From NCBI GenBank assembly GCA_029834535.1, contig JAQMWT010000573.1, positions 30,376 through 94,375 on the forward strand: a stretch of DNA of 64,000 bases, in the 5' to 3' direction. Position numbers and translations under genes: made by a program. Source of the DNA: Chrysophaeum taylorii. Its lineage: Eukaryota; Sar; Pelagophyceae; Pelagomonadales; Pelagomonadaceae. Position 1 is the stretch's first letter, and each line of letters opens with the position of its first letter. This document shows positions 18,259 to 27,054 of the stretch, one piece after another. The notes beneath the pieces are model-generated. The model had not been told where the DNA came from and made no database searches. It was given only the letters and a program-made list of their open reading frames with translations.

Positions 18259-18747
18259 CTACCTTCTTTCGGAGAGAGAAATGTCACGATGCCAATCGCT
18301 GCGGCCCGTGGAATGGTCGTAAAAGTACCAGCACCCAGAGGCCGGGTCGACGACGCATCCATTCGGTCGCTCGAGCGGTATGAATTTGTCTGGCGCGTCC
18401 CACACCGAAATTCCGCTAAAGGCGTTGTGGAAGTACGTGCACCCGCTCGCGGGCTCGAGGTACTCGCGCCATCCTGCTTCCTTCTCATCCGTTAGAGGAG
18501 GAGGAGGAGGGGAGAACTGCGCATCCGGGTACTGCGCACCCGGGTACTGCGCGTCGGTGTCGGGGTACTGCGCACCCGGGTACTGCGCGTCGGTGTCGGG
18601 GTACTGCGCATCTGCGTACTGCGCGTCGGTGTCGGGGTACTGCTCATCTGCGAACTGCGCATCGGTGTTGGGGTACGCGGTGTCCTGCCCATCATCCGTG
18701 TCCGGCGCCTCGTCCTCGCTCGAGGAAGTATACTCTGCTACAATCAT
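18259..18747 (-). CDS. WW-domain-like protein with DTDAQYP repeats
   Basis: 162 codons from ATG 18,747; the frame is open upstream but only a TTG is there. The N-terminal half is a low-complexity acidic/aromatic tract of repeated YPDTDAQYADAQ / YPGAQ units, whose DNA is a tandem repeat (18,525-18,665), then PPPPPL. The C-terminal half has two WW-like modules: GWREYLEPASGCTYFHN..SGISVW, with both tryptophans, and a second (CVVDPASGCWYFYDHSTGRSDW) lacking the first. WW modules bind Pro-rich ligands, and the protein carries its own PPPPPL stretch. Expression and role are unknown. Its stop lies 13 bp from the RCC1-like gene stop, a convergent pair. Confidence 0.7.
   Translation of the reverse strand: MIVAEYTSSSEDEAPDTDDGQDTAYPNTDAQFADEQYPDTDAQYADAQYPDTDAQYPGAQYPDTDAQYPGAQYPDAQFSPPPPPLTDEKEAGWREYLEPASGCTYFHNAFSGISVWDAPDKFIPLERPNGCVVDPASGCWYFYDHSTGRSDWHRDISLSERR
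18525..18665. repeat. Tandem repeat within the WW-like gene
   Basis: Imperfect repeats of GGGTACTGCGC(A/G)(C/T).. of about 18-36 bp encoding the YPDTDAQ units. Unit lengths are multiples of three, so the frame is kept. Confidence 0.85.
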
Positions 18748-18875
18748 TTTGTTCTCTAACCATAACCTCCCGACCCGTTGAAAAAGCACGAACAACAAAC
18801 AACAATAACAACAACATTTTCAAAAAACGCCCTAGTATCCGTTGGAATAGTGTGTGTGACCTCTAGATATAGGGG

Positions 18876-18974
18876 TGTTACGAATGGTATGAGGCGTTAG
18901 ACTAGCGATAAGAGAAAGACGTAAGGATACTGGATACGTGGTGGTGCAGGGGTAAGTGTCATAGCTTCTTCACA
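18876..18974 (-). repeat. Family B 3' LTR
   Basis: 99 bp, starting TGTTACGAATGG and ending CTTCTTCACA on the plus strand. It is identical to 23,404-23,499 except for an extra GTG. Confidence 0.95.
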
Positions 18975-19075
18975 CAGGTGCTGGAAAAGAAGGAAAAGGA
19001 AAAAGGGGTAAGTGAGGTCCTCACACAGGTGCTGGAAAAGAAGGAAAAAGAAAAAGGGGTAAGTGAGACGCTCAC
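18975..19075. repeat. Direct repeat next to the family B 3' LTR
   Basis: Two copies of a unit of about 55 bp that reads CACAGGTGCTGGAAAAGAAG and continues with AAA/GGG-rich sequence ending GGGGTAAGTGAG. It resembles the LTR edge (GGGGTAAGTG..CACA). On the element's coding strand this tract is pyrimidine-rich, so a conventional polypurine tract is not evident. The same repeat pair is present in the copy at 59,800-59,900. Confidence 0.75.
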
Positions 19076-19154
19076 AGAGGAGAAGCTTGAAGGAAGAAGA
19101 CGTCAGGAGAGGCAGTGTGGCAAGAAAAAGAGACAACGGAGATCAGGGCGAAGA

Positions 19155-20891
19155 TCACGAAGTGAGGTAACGAGCACGAAGCCGGAGGAAGGAAGGAGCT
19201 TCCGTACTGCGGGTGAAAATGTCGCTAAGATTGTGAAGGCGGGGTATGTGCTTGAGATCGATGATGTGGTTGCGATGATATTCGGCGGTACTGTAAAAGC
19301 GAATGTCAATATGGCGGGTGCGCCGTGTGAGACATTGGAGACGAACTTGGGTGACTGTGGTGCTATTATCAACATACATTGGGACCGTGTGACGAGGGAG
19401 ATCAAAGTCATCAAAAAGTTTGAGAAGCCAAGAGAGCTCAGCAGTAGCAGCGTAAAGAGCAAGCAATTCAGCTTCGAAAGAAGAACGAGCAAGTAAGTAT
19501 TGCGAGCGGGAGCAGTAGGCTATCATAGAGCCGCTGAGAAGAAAACAAAACCCAGTTGTAGAGTGGCGGTCATCAGGGTCGTCGGCCCAGCTGGAGTCGG
19601 AATAACCACAGAGATGAAGGGTAGAATCGCGACCAAGAATAAGGGCAAGATCCTGAGTACCGTTGAGATAACGCAGAGTGTGGGATAAAGCGTGCCAGTG
19701 GTGTTTACCAAGATTGTGGGAAAAACGCGCACACTGATTGACGGACCAAGTGATATCAGGGCGAGTCATGATGGAGATGAAGAGGACACAGCCAACAATA
19801 CGGCGAAAAGGGATGCGTGCCATGAAGATGTGATCTGGAGAACCAGGAGCCGGACAATCAGCCGCAGAAAGATGAAGACCTTTGGGAGCGGGAGTGAGTT
19901 CGGGTTTACTGTTGATGAAGCGATGTTCGGTAAGGATTTCACGGATAGCATGGGATTGGTCAAGAGTGAGGGTTCTCCGAGGGCGATCACGCGTAATGCG
20001 AAGACCAACGTAAGAGGTGAGATCGAGTTCATTGACGTCAGTGAAAGCGCGGAAACGGAGGAAAAAGGCTTGGTAATGGCCAATGCAATGAGGAGGGTGC
20101 GCCACAAGAAGATCATCGACGACCAAAACAAGACGGAGGACCACGGTAGAATTGAGGACGAGCTTGTAATGGCAAGTGTCACCAGATCCGCGGACGAAGC
20201 CACAATCATTGAGAAGGAAGCGCTCCAAATAAAGCCACCAATTACGACAAGCTTGTTTGCAACCATACCAAGAGCGACGGAGCTTGTAAACGATTTTGGA
20301 ACCATCGGTGGGTTGGCGAGGAGCATAGCCTTCGGGTGGCCAGACATAGATGTCTTCGTCAATGGGAGCTTGAATAAAGGCGGAGCTGACATCCAACTTG
20401 TGCAAATCCCAGTCATGAACAGCGACAAAGGCTAGAAAGAAACGGATCGTGACAATGTTGGCAACCGGTGAGTAGGTGTCATGATAATCAATGCCGTGAA
20501 CCTGGGTGTAACCGCGGACAACGAGGCGAGCCTTGTACGATTTGAAGCGGCCAGAGTCATACTTCTTGCGGAGGATCCACTTGAGGGTACAAATGTTGCC
20601 AGAAAACGTCGAAGGAAGGCGCATAACATCCCAGCAACCAAGCTGACCAAGGAAGCTATACTTTTTAGCGATGGCTTGCAACCAGCCAGGACGCTCAGGA
20701 TTGGTCGGAGCTAAAGCTTCACGTAAATGGGTGGAAGTAATAGTGGATTCGTCAAGGTCGGAATATTGCGACAGTTCTTCGGAAGCAGAGTAATAAACGT
20801 GTGCATGAGGATCAACAAGGGTGTTAGCTAAACAAAGGGGAAGGAAGACATAATGAACTAACAAACGAAAGCCAACAGAAGAGACATACAA
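19155..20891 (-). CDS. Family B copia reverse transcriptase and RNase H
   Basis: An open frame of 578 codons. RVT_2 motifs: WILRKKYDSGRFKSYKARL, VRGYTQVHGIDY, DVSSAFIQAPIDE, RRSWYGCKQACRNW and LVLVVDDLLVAHP (active site with Val in place of the first Tyr of YxDD). RNase H motifs: GYSDSSWADD and LARSSFEAELLALYAA. The C-terminus YVDNSTTVTQ...RTRHIDIRFY matches the usual copia RNase H tail. The same VVDD variant occurs in the copy at 58,560, so it is a family trait. The frame is fully open, consistent with recent insertion. Confidence 0.93.
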   Translation of the reverse strand: MYVSSVGFRLLVHYVFLPLCLANTLVDPHAHVYYSASEELSQYSDLDESTITSTHLREALAPTNPERPGWLQAIAKKYSFLGQLGCWDVMRLPSTFSGNICTLKWILRKKYDSGRFKSYKARLVVRGYTQVHGIDYHDTYSPVANIVTIRFFLAFVAVHDWDLHKLDVSSAFIQAPIDEDIYVWPPEGYAPRQPTDGSKIVYKLRRSWYGCKQACRNWWLYLERFLLNDCGFVRGSGDTCHYKLVLNSTVVLRLVLVVDDLLVAHPPHCIGHYQAFFLRFRAFTDVNELDLTSYVGLRITRDRPRRTLTLDQSHAIREILTEHRFINSKPELTPAPKGLHLSAADCPAPGSPDHIFMARIPFRRIVGCVLFISIMTRPDITWSVNQCARFSHNLGKHHWHALSHTLRYLNGTQDLALILGRDSTLHLCGYSDSSWADDPDDRHSTTGFCFLLSGSMIAYCSRSQYLLARSSFEAELLALYAATAELSWLLKLFDDFDLPRHTVPMYVDNSTTVTQVRLQCLTRRTRHIDIRFYSTAEYHRNHIIDLKHIPRLHNLSDIFTRSTEAPSFLRLRARYLTS

Positions 20892-20949
20892 AGAGTTACA
20901 GGGGAAACAGAAGCGACAGAGGAAACAGAATCAACATCGTGACAGGAGG

Positions 20950-21062
20950 AAACAGAATGGCCCGTATCAACATCACAAATGGCCCGTATCAACATCAGAA
21001 TGGCCCGTATCAACATCAGAATGGCCCGTATCAACATTGTGACAGGATGAAACAGAATGGCC
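20950..21062. repeat. 21-bp tandem repeat in family B pol
   Basis: About four copies of GAATGGCCCGTATCAACATCA between the integrase and reverse transcriptase frames. The unit is a multiple of three. Fewer copies are present in the relative at 57,880-57,940. Confidence 0.85.
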
Positions 21063-22182
21063 CGTAAAAAAAGTTTGTTGGTTGTTGTAACGCGCGTTGG
21101 TCGACTTTGCGCGGTCGGCCCCGTTTGGCACGACGTAATGGTGCACGTTTCGTATTGGCCGGTAACAATGTATTCAGTGACGGTTGAGTGGTTTGTGGGG
21201 TGATCAGTCCCGATAAGGCCGGCTCCGGAGCATCAAAAACAGAAGATATTGGGGCTACGGCCGAAGATAAACGAGGGTCGTAATAAAACAAGTCAGGAAA
21301 ACGAGAATCCACTAGAGACGGAGGAAGGGGTTGAGTGGACAGTGACTTACGCAGAGCGAAATTTTCGTCAAAAACAACATCAATCGAGGTGTGGATGACA
21401 GGACCTGTGGGGCGTTGAAGCAATATGCGATATCCAGGGCCTGCAGAGGGATACCCAATGAAGATACCGGTTATAGCTTTGGTAGGCCATTTGTCGCCAG
21501 TAAGAATTGCAGCAGGACAGCCCCAAACACGAAGAAAATCGACACGCGGGAGTGTTTCATGTAGCATTTCATATGGCGTCATATATCCAGGATTAGAGGC
21601 ATTTGGCATACGCTCAGAGATGAAGTCAGCCGTTTCCATGGCCCAACGCCAAAAATCAGGTGGACGGTGCGCATGTACCAAAAGAGTGCGAGTAATATCC
21701 GCGGTTGCGCGATGAGAGCGTTCCACAACACCGGAAAAAGCATGAGCCTGTGAAGTTTTGGACTGTGCTGCCGGAGCGCGCCGAAGCGCAATATTGTTGC
21801 CCAGACAGAAGGTTTCGAATTGGCCCATAAGAGAGCGGTCACGATCGGTGTAGATGAGGGCAATGCGATATCCGAATGGGCGAACCACGGTAGACAGAAA
21901 AAGTTCGAGTTGTCGAGCGTTCGTAAGGGCATCGTGTCGTGGAGCAAAGTAACGCGTGCGGCGGCGCGTATGATCATCGACAAACGTGAGCTTCATGGGC
22001 CAACGTTGGAGGAGCAAGCGGTGAGCTTCGTTCGTCATACTCGAATAGACTCCGGTAGAAGTTGGCGACAGTGGCAAAACAGTTGTGGCACGTAAGAACG
22101 TTGCAGATAGCTTGCAGATAGCGTCGCAGTGGCACGTAAGAACATTGCAGATAGCGTCGCGGGTGCTGAGCACGGAATTCAC
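21031..22182 (-). CDS. Family B copia integrase
   Basis: An open frame of 383 codons with the copia integrase core: LTFVDDHTRRRTRYFAP near residue 70 (first Asp), ALIYTDRDRSLMGQFETFC (second Asp; RSDNGGEF position), then FSGVVERSHRATADITRTLL (third acidic, Glu) and PDFWRWAMETADFISERMPN. After it comes the typical RVWGCPA, GIFIGYPSAGPGYRI and VVFDEN module of copia elements. The enzyme would insert the cDNA, consistent with the 5-bp AGGGG target duplication. The frame runs to 21,031, close to the RT frame. Confidence 0.92.
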   Translation of the reverse strand: MNSVLSTRDAICNVLTCHCDAICKLSATFLRATTVLPLSPTSTGVYSSMTNEAHRLLLQRWPMKLTFVDDHTRRRTRYFAPRHDALTNARQLELFLSTVVRPFGYRIALIYTDRDRSLMGQFETFCLGNNIALRRAPAAQSKTSQAHAFSGVVERSHRATADITRTLLVHAHRPPDFWRWAMETADFISERMPNASNPGYMTPYEMLHETLPRVDFLRVWGCPAAILTGDKWPTKAITGIFIGYPSAGPGYRILLQRPTGPVIHTSIDVVFDENFALRKSLSTQPLPPSLVDSRFPDLFYYDPRLSSAVAPISSVFDAPEPALSGLITPQTTQPSLNTLLPANTKRAPLRRAKRGRPRKVDQRALQQPTNFFYGPFCFILSQC

Positions 22183-23394
22183 GTCGATAGCAAAACCGAA
22201 ATTTAAAGGTCAGAAAAGCGGCGAAAACGTGCGTGAAGGAGAACCACAAATCACGCAGCAAAGAAGTGTCTGTCCAGGATCCCGAAGATGAGCGATCCAA
22301 CCACATAGGAAGCACGAAAACTGCGCACGCGAAAAATTGACGGGCACAGCTTAGTTGTGGCAGGTGAAATGCCCGATGGAACGTGATTCGCTGGTTTTAC
22401 CAAAACCGACAAGCACAACGAGGAGTGGATCAACGAATAGGTGAAATACAGAACGAGGAGGGGAGCAACGACGAGGTGAAAAGACAGAACGAGGAGAGGA
22501 GCAACGACGAGGGGAAAATACAGAACGAGGGGTGGAACAACGAATAGCGGAAAATACAGAACGAGGCGCCTGTGCAATGGGAGCTAAAAACAAGAAAACG
22601 AGGGGCTTCCGTGGGATGGGGTTGTTGATGTGCTTGCATCAGCTTGGAAGAGTCTGGTGGCTGACGACGCGGCGGATAGCGCGGCGGAAGTAGTTGTGCA
22701 TGCCATCGAAATTGGTTGTTGTTGAACTTCTCAAGGGTACAACCACGTTCATCGGTACGAAACGCGAGACGATAAAACAAAGCCAGTAAGGCTTGAAGCA
22801 CGATGCACGTAGTCAAATGCGAGGACACACTCGAGGGTGCGTCGGATCAGGTACAATGCCGAGCAACTTGAACTCCGGTGATAGGTAAAATGCCGAGCAA
22901 CTTGAACGCCGGTGATAGGTACAATGCCGAGCAAATTGTATACTCCAATGATGAATTGAGGAAGTTCGCTACGCGATCCCCACGGCCCATGTAGACATCG
23001 GTAATGCGCTTGTAAAGTCGCGTGAAGTTCATGTCGCGGTTGTCATGTTGTTCGCGTGAAGTTCATGTCGCGGTTTTCATGGATATCAACGTTGTTGCTT
23101 GACGCGAAAGTCTTCTTCAGAGCAGCGAGATGCTGAGATGCTAGTCCAAGGATCGTTGGTCGAGATAATGTGATCACCGGTGGAAATGATCATGTTTTCC
23201 AGGCGCCGGGTCCATTGGTGAAAAAGATGTCGCTCACCACTGAAAGCATCGAGTTTTTGCGAAAGCTTGCTATCCTTAATTTCGATCGAGGACATGATAA
23301 ACGATAACGAACCGAACACGTGGCAATGAACTGAAGCCGATGAGGAGTCGCTGTTGTCCGTGAAGTCAAGCTCAGGTCGTTCGGCCTTGAACAC
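22183..23394 (-). CDS. Family B gag region (broken into short frames)
   Basis: From 23,394 the minus strand encodes KDSKLSQKLDAFSGERHLFHQW..LENMIIS, which resembles the start of copia Gag (L.G..F..W...M). This frame ends at about 23,086, and the continuation (NFTRLYKRITDVYMGRGDRVANFLN) lies in another frame (22,980-23,032). Two tandem repeat arrays (22,851-22,950; 22,430-22,570) interrupt the rest. The same gag 5' segment is at 1-300. No zinc knuckle was seen. Confidence 0.65.
22430..22575. repeat. Minisatellite in family B gag
   Basis: About four imperfect copies of a unit of 36-37 bp containing ACAGAACGAGG and GAGCAACGACGAGG. On the minus strand it encodes repeated APRSVFS / PRRCS-like peptides. 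Confidence 0.8.
22851..22950. repeat. Tandem repeat of about 33 bp in family B gag
   Basis: Three copies of GGTACAATGCCGAGCAACTT and flanking GAACTCCGGTGATA, also three times at 31-130 in the truncated copy. The array predates the separation of the two copies. Confidence 0.9.
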
Positions 23395-23403
23395 CTGGTA
23401 CCA
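23389..23403 (-). promoter_or_regulatory. Family B primer binding site
   Basis: Directly next to the 5' LTR on the minus strand is TGGTACCAGGTGTTC. It begins with TGG, complementary to a tRNA 3' CCA end, and resembles the copia-type initiator-tRNA site TGGTA.CAG. A diverged copy is at about 301-313. Confidence 0.75.
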
Positions 23404-23499
23404 TGTTACGAATGGTATGAGGCGTTAGACTAGCGATAAGAGAAAGACGTAAGGATACTGGATACGTGGTGCAGGGGTAAGTGTCATAGCTTCTTCACA
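23404..23499 (-). repeat. Family B 5' LTR
   Basis: 96 bp, TG..CA ends, next to the PBS. The flanking AGGGG duplication follows at 23,500-23,504. Confidence 0.95.
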
Positions 23500-23529
23500 A
23501 GGGGGTTGTGAGCCTCACCCAGTGTCGTG

Positions 23530-23830
23530 CGGTGACGCTCACGTGGTACAACGGAAGGCAGCAGATGTATTCCGAGGCGGGTTCATCGCTTAGCCCCGGG
23601 GGTAGGCGAAGAGAAGAGGAGCCCCGCACGCACGTCGTGCGCATACTACTGCCGCCGGGCGTATGTGAAACGAAGTGCACTGCCCTGCTGGGAGCGGGCG
23701 GTATGGGGGGGGGCTCCTCGAGGCGGCGGCATGGCTGAGGTGGGGGCACGCCCGGCCCAGGGCGTTGGCGATCCCCCTCTCGCAGGAGATGCGGCGAACT
23801 TGGGCGGGCTTGGCCTCGGTGTTCAAAGCG
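23530..23830 (-). repeat. Dispersed repeat family R1, copy 2
   Basis: This shares with copies 1, 3 and 4 the segments around GGGGGCAGGCGAAGAG, CCGCCGGGCGTATGTG and GCGTTGGCGATCCCC..GAGATGCGGCGAA. The family B element inserted just to its left. Confidence 0.7.
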
Positions 23831-23879
23831 CCTGCACAGCCTGCTGCGGAGTTTGGAAAGTGGAGTAAAAAGGCATGAA

Positions 23880-24940
23880 TTGCCGTCTGCGACTTTTTTG
23901 AAGAGGCGCAGCGCTGCCGAGGCGCAGGCCGGCGGGAGGTGACGATATCGGGCGGGCGTCCAAAGAGTGATGTACGCGTGATCGAGCAGCCCCAGAACGA
24001 GGATGGAACTGCCAATTGTGCGCGACCCCTAGTAACTTGCGGCGTCGAGCGCAGGACTTTTAAGGCGGCGGAGCGGACTAAGCACGTAGTTTTCGAGTTT
24101 TTTGAGTGCACGTCCGACGAAGTCAAGCGAGGCCTCGCCAAGAAGTCGAAGGCGGCAGTCAGATTATGGTGGCCGGTGGAGGCCACATGACCCTCGCACC
24201 GCGATGTCGGCAGGATCCGGCTCCACACCCACTGCGCGCCAGCCCGATGCGGCACGTGCGGTCAAGGGCGCTCGCGGTAGCAGAGACGCCTCCACGCGCG
24301 CGGCAGGGTCGGTGGCGCAAGCAAATAGGTGGATAAGCTTAGGTGGCATGACGTGGCAATCAAGAACCGAAACTACTAGCTGCCAGTGCTTAATCCCATT
24401 GCCGTGGCGCGTGGGATCAGCGTCTCTGGGTGTTAGTCCAGAGGGCGATGGTCTGTCGCCAGTTGTCACGGTCCTGAGCGACGGATTACTATGTTGGTAT
24501 GCGTGAACTATATTCGGTTCGTTTTTGAGACCTCGGACATTCGGACTCACCGTCAACTTGGTCGTCAACTTCCTTCTGCGCCTCTCGGACATACCCCGTC
24601 CCGCTGCGAATTTAAAACCGACTGATAAAAACGGCGACACGCCCAAGTGGACAGAATGTCCCATACCTTGCCACCAGCATGTCTTCTTGCGAGTCGGACC
24701 TCAGAGCAGCCTGCAGATCGGACAGCTCGTGTCTCGTTGTCGGGCCGAATCCGTTCCAGGAGGATCGCCAGGTCCATCCGATACGTGCGCCAGATGACGT
24801 ACGGCAGCAAACATACTCCTCTCCGTCATTGCGCCGGCCAAGAGCCCGGCCCCGGGATTTTTCCGTAGGAGGAGGAGGCTGAGCCCAACGAGGCGACGAC
24901 CATTTTTGCACCTCGTAAGACGCCCACTTCCGCTCGTCGT
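23880..24940. other. No gene recognised
   Basis: Open frames on both strands lack recognisable motifs. The segment at about 24,865-24,940 (AGGAGGCTGAGC.. through CTTCCGCTCGT) recurs at 28,050-28,125 next to repeat R1 copy 4, so part of this interval belongs to the same repeat family. Confidence 0.45.
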
Positions 24941-24943
24941 CAC

Positions 24944-24984
24944 CAAGGACGAGCGGATTCTTCTCGAGAATCCGCTCGTCCTTG
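24944..24984. repeat. Near-perfect inverted repeat (hairpin)
   Basis: Arms of 16-18 bp (24,944-24,960 and 24,968-24,984; GGACGAGCGGATTC / GAATCCGCTCGTCC) enclose a short TTCTCGA loop. The left arm resembles the end of the neighbouring repeat. It could be a transposon end or a structured RNA element. No Helitron-type CTRR end follows at the expected distance. Confidence 0.85.
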
Positions 24985-25880
24985 AATAGAGTTATCTCAC
25001 CACGAGAGAACAGGTGCGCTGAAGTTGCAAGATCTTAAGTCTAGGCCAGCCCAACTCGTGGGGCGAATCCCAAGGCCGTTAGGATAAAAAGCACGTTTTT
25101 CGAGCGACGAGCGTCGGGAGAGTTTTGACGCCTGGCGGAGACGGACCGCGATTTAAATTTTCAAGCAGCCCGTCGTTTACTCTTCATTCCCCCGGCCATA
25201 CCCCGTCCCACCGGCTTTTGACCGGCTTACCCGGGGAGGAGACCAGGCGCGCCAACCAACCGAGGGCGGATGCCCTCGCAAGGCGCAAGAAGTAACTCCG
25301 GTCTCCTTCTAACCATTTATGTCCCCTACAAACGGACGGCTAGGCTCGCGATCTGCCGTCCCCTGCAAACGGCCTGCGTCTCCGCCGTCTTCTGTTGCCC
25401 TCACTCACTCCGCTCACCTTGAGCCTCAACAACGACAGGGAGCCAAGGACACCAAAAATATTCCTTTGGGAAGCTCCAGATAGTGCTAGCCACTTGAAGC
25501 GCCGCCCCCGGAGCAAAGGAGCAGCGCTGCTGGATCGAGGGAGGTCCAGTGGACGTCTGAAAGCCGGCTGAACGAGGGCGAGCGTCGAGATATGCGGTCG
25601 ACCTAGTCAGCGTCCGCAGGGCCCGTCACCGTCGTCGACATCGACGGCATCCGCAAGCGTCTGCAGCGGCGGCGCCTCGCGCCTCGCGCTCGGCTCTGCA
25701 CTTCTTTTCTTCAACGTCGAAGCAGGTCTCGCACCTGATGAGGCGGCTGGCGTCGCAAGCCTCCACGTCGACCGGAAGATCCTCGCAGATGCCGCCGGTC
25801 TCGCGTCTAGTACGGGCGGCCAGGAGCTCCGCGTAGACTGCGTCTTGCTTGGCGCGCTTCTGGGCGCGGTTCTCGGTGCT
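24985..25880. other. No gene recognised
   Basis: Intergenic or decayed repeat DNA. CATACCCCGTCCC occurs at both about 24,590 and 25,197, hinting at another short dispersed repeat. No open frame with motifs was found. Confidence 0.4.
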
Positions 25881-26260
25881 CTTGCGCTTGGCCTCTCCTC
25901 CTAGGCGCGGGGGGCAGCCTCGTGGGCTTTGCGCTTGCCCAGGAGTTCCGACAGCTTGGCCGAACCATTTTCGTCGGTGATCCGAAAACGCGTCACCACC
26001 ACTTGACGACCTCGGGGTCCTTGCGGCCGGCGTGGTTGTCCGAGAGGACGACGACGGGTCGGGGGCGCTGCGTGAGATCCTCGTCCAGCAGCCTCATCCG
26101 GTTGAGAAAGGACGCAGCACGCTGGGTTCAGCGACAGGATGGCGCGCGAGCTGAACTTTTTGGTTTCCATCGCAGATCTCGAATGCGGCGAGCTCCCCGT
26201 GATGGTCTGGCGCCAGACCATAGAGGCCGTAGTTGAAATCACATCATGACAATATTGCGC
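25880..26260 (-). pseudogene. Remnant of repeat-borne protein X (copy 2)
   Basis: The minus strand gives NYGLYGLAPDHHGE, KKFSSRAILSLNP, NRMRLLDEDL and RPVVVLSDNHAG in partly different frames, ordered like the remnant at 13,962-14,400. The frame 25,901-26,290 is open for 129 codons but mixes these motifs with out-of-frame sequence. The family is not recognised; a DDE-type transposase is conceivable from the Asp-containing VVVLSDN block, but this is speculation. Confidence 0.45.
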
Positions 26261-26689
26261 TGATAGTGGCCGCCGCGATGGTGATGGCACCCTGCCTCTC
26301 CTTTTGTTTGGTCGAGCACGTCTTCTTCGCCGTTCTCCTGACAGTACTTGCCGGCTTCAAGATCTGCTGCGCACGCCGCTTCTTCTCAGAGTACGGCCGT
26401 CTTCGCGTTGAAAAAACTTGCGTGCAGGCTTCGTCTTGGCCGCCTGGCGCTTCTCCGCGAACTTGGGGCGCCCGGCTTCTCTGGCGTCATCCGGCCTGGG
26501 CGACAGTTGTGACTTCTCAATTCTTGTCTTGACGGAACTTTTGCAAATTGGTGGTGCACGGCGTGCCTGTAACCTCCACTGTCGACCAGCGGCTACGCAG
26601 CTACGGCACCGTCGCCGTGGCCTCGTCGTTGGTGCCTTCGGCGAGGCCCCCACAGGCCACGCTCTCGCGAAAACATGTGCAGGGCGCAT

Positions 26690-27020
26690 CGCTGCGCAAA
26701 CCTGGCTGTGCCAACTTCACAGAGGCCAAGGCGGCCCAAACTCGCCGCATCTACCGCGAGTGGGGGATCGCCAACGCCTTGAAACCCGGGCGAGCTGTGC
26801 CCTCACCGCCCTCAGCCATGTTGCCGCCTCGGGCAGCCCCACCCAGGCCGCCCTGTTGTGCCCAGCAGGGCGTCACACTTCGTCGCACATGCGTCCGGCG
26901 GCAGCATGCGTACGACCTACGGGCGGGGCCCGTCCTCTCGTCGCCTGCTCGGCGATGACCCCGACTACCCATCCCATCCTTCATGACCCCACAATCCTTC
27001 AAGCATCCCCCCCTCTTATA
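26690..27020 (+). repeat. Dispersed repeat family R1, copy 3
   Basis: In the opposite orientation to copies 1, 2 and 4. The plus strand encodes CANFTEAKAAQTRRIYREWG, nearly identical to the minus-strand reading of copy 1, and its end (CCTTCATG..CCCCCCTCTTA) also matches copy 1. Confidence 0.75.
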
Positions 27021-27054
27021 ATATTTAAAAACCTCCTAAATAATAAACCTGATG

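Larger units (their letters stand above)
18871..23504 (-). mobile_element. Complete Ty1/copia retrotransposon family B
   Basis: A minus-strand element bounded by near-identical LTRs of 96 and 99 bp that begin TG and end CA, flanked by the 5-bp duplication AGGGG (18,871-18,875 and 23,500-23,504). The order is 5' LTR (right), PBS, gag, integrase, reverse transcriptase/RNase H, 3' LTR (left). The LTRs differ only by one 3-nt indel, so insertion is recent. The pol frames are long and open but the gag region is broken into short frames with tandem repeats. A 5'-truncated relative lies at 57,790-59,998 and a partial one at 1-388. Confidence 0.95.

Noticed and set aside
19692-20435. Plus-strand frame opposite the family B RT
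   Set aside because: Antisense shadow of RT/RNase H.
24944-24984. Helitron 3' terminus
   Set aside because: A hairpin is present but no CTRR end follows within the usual distance.
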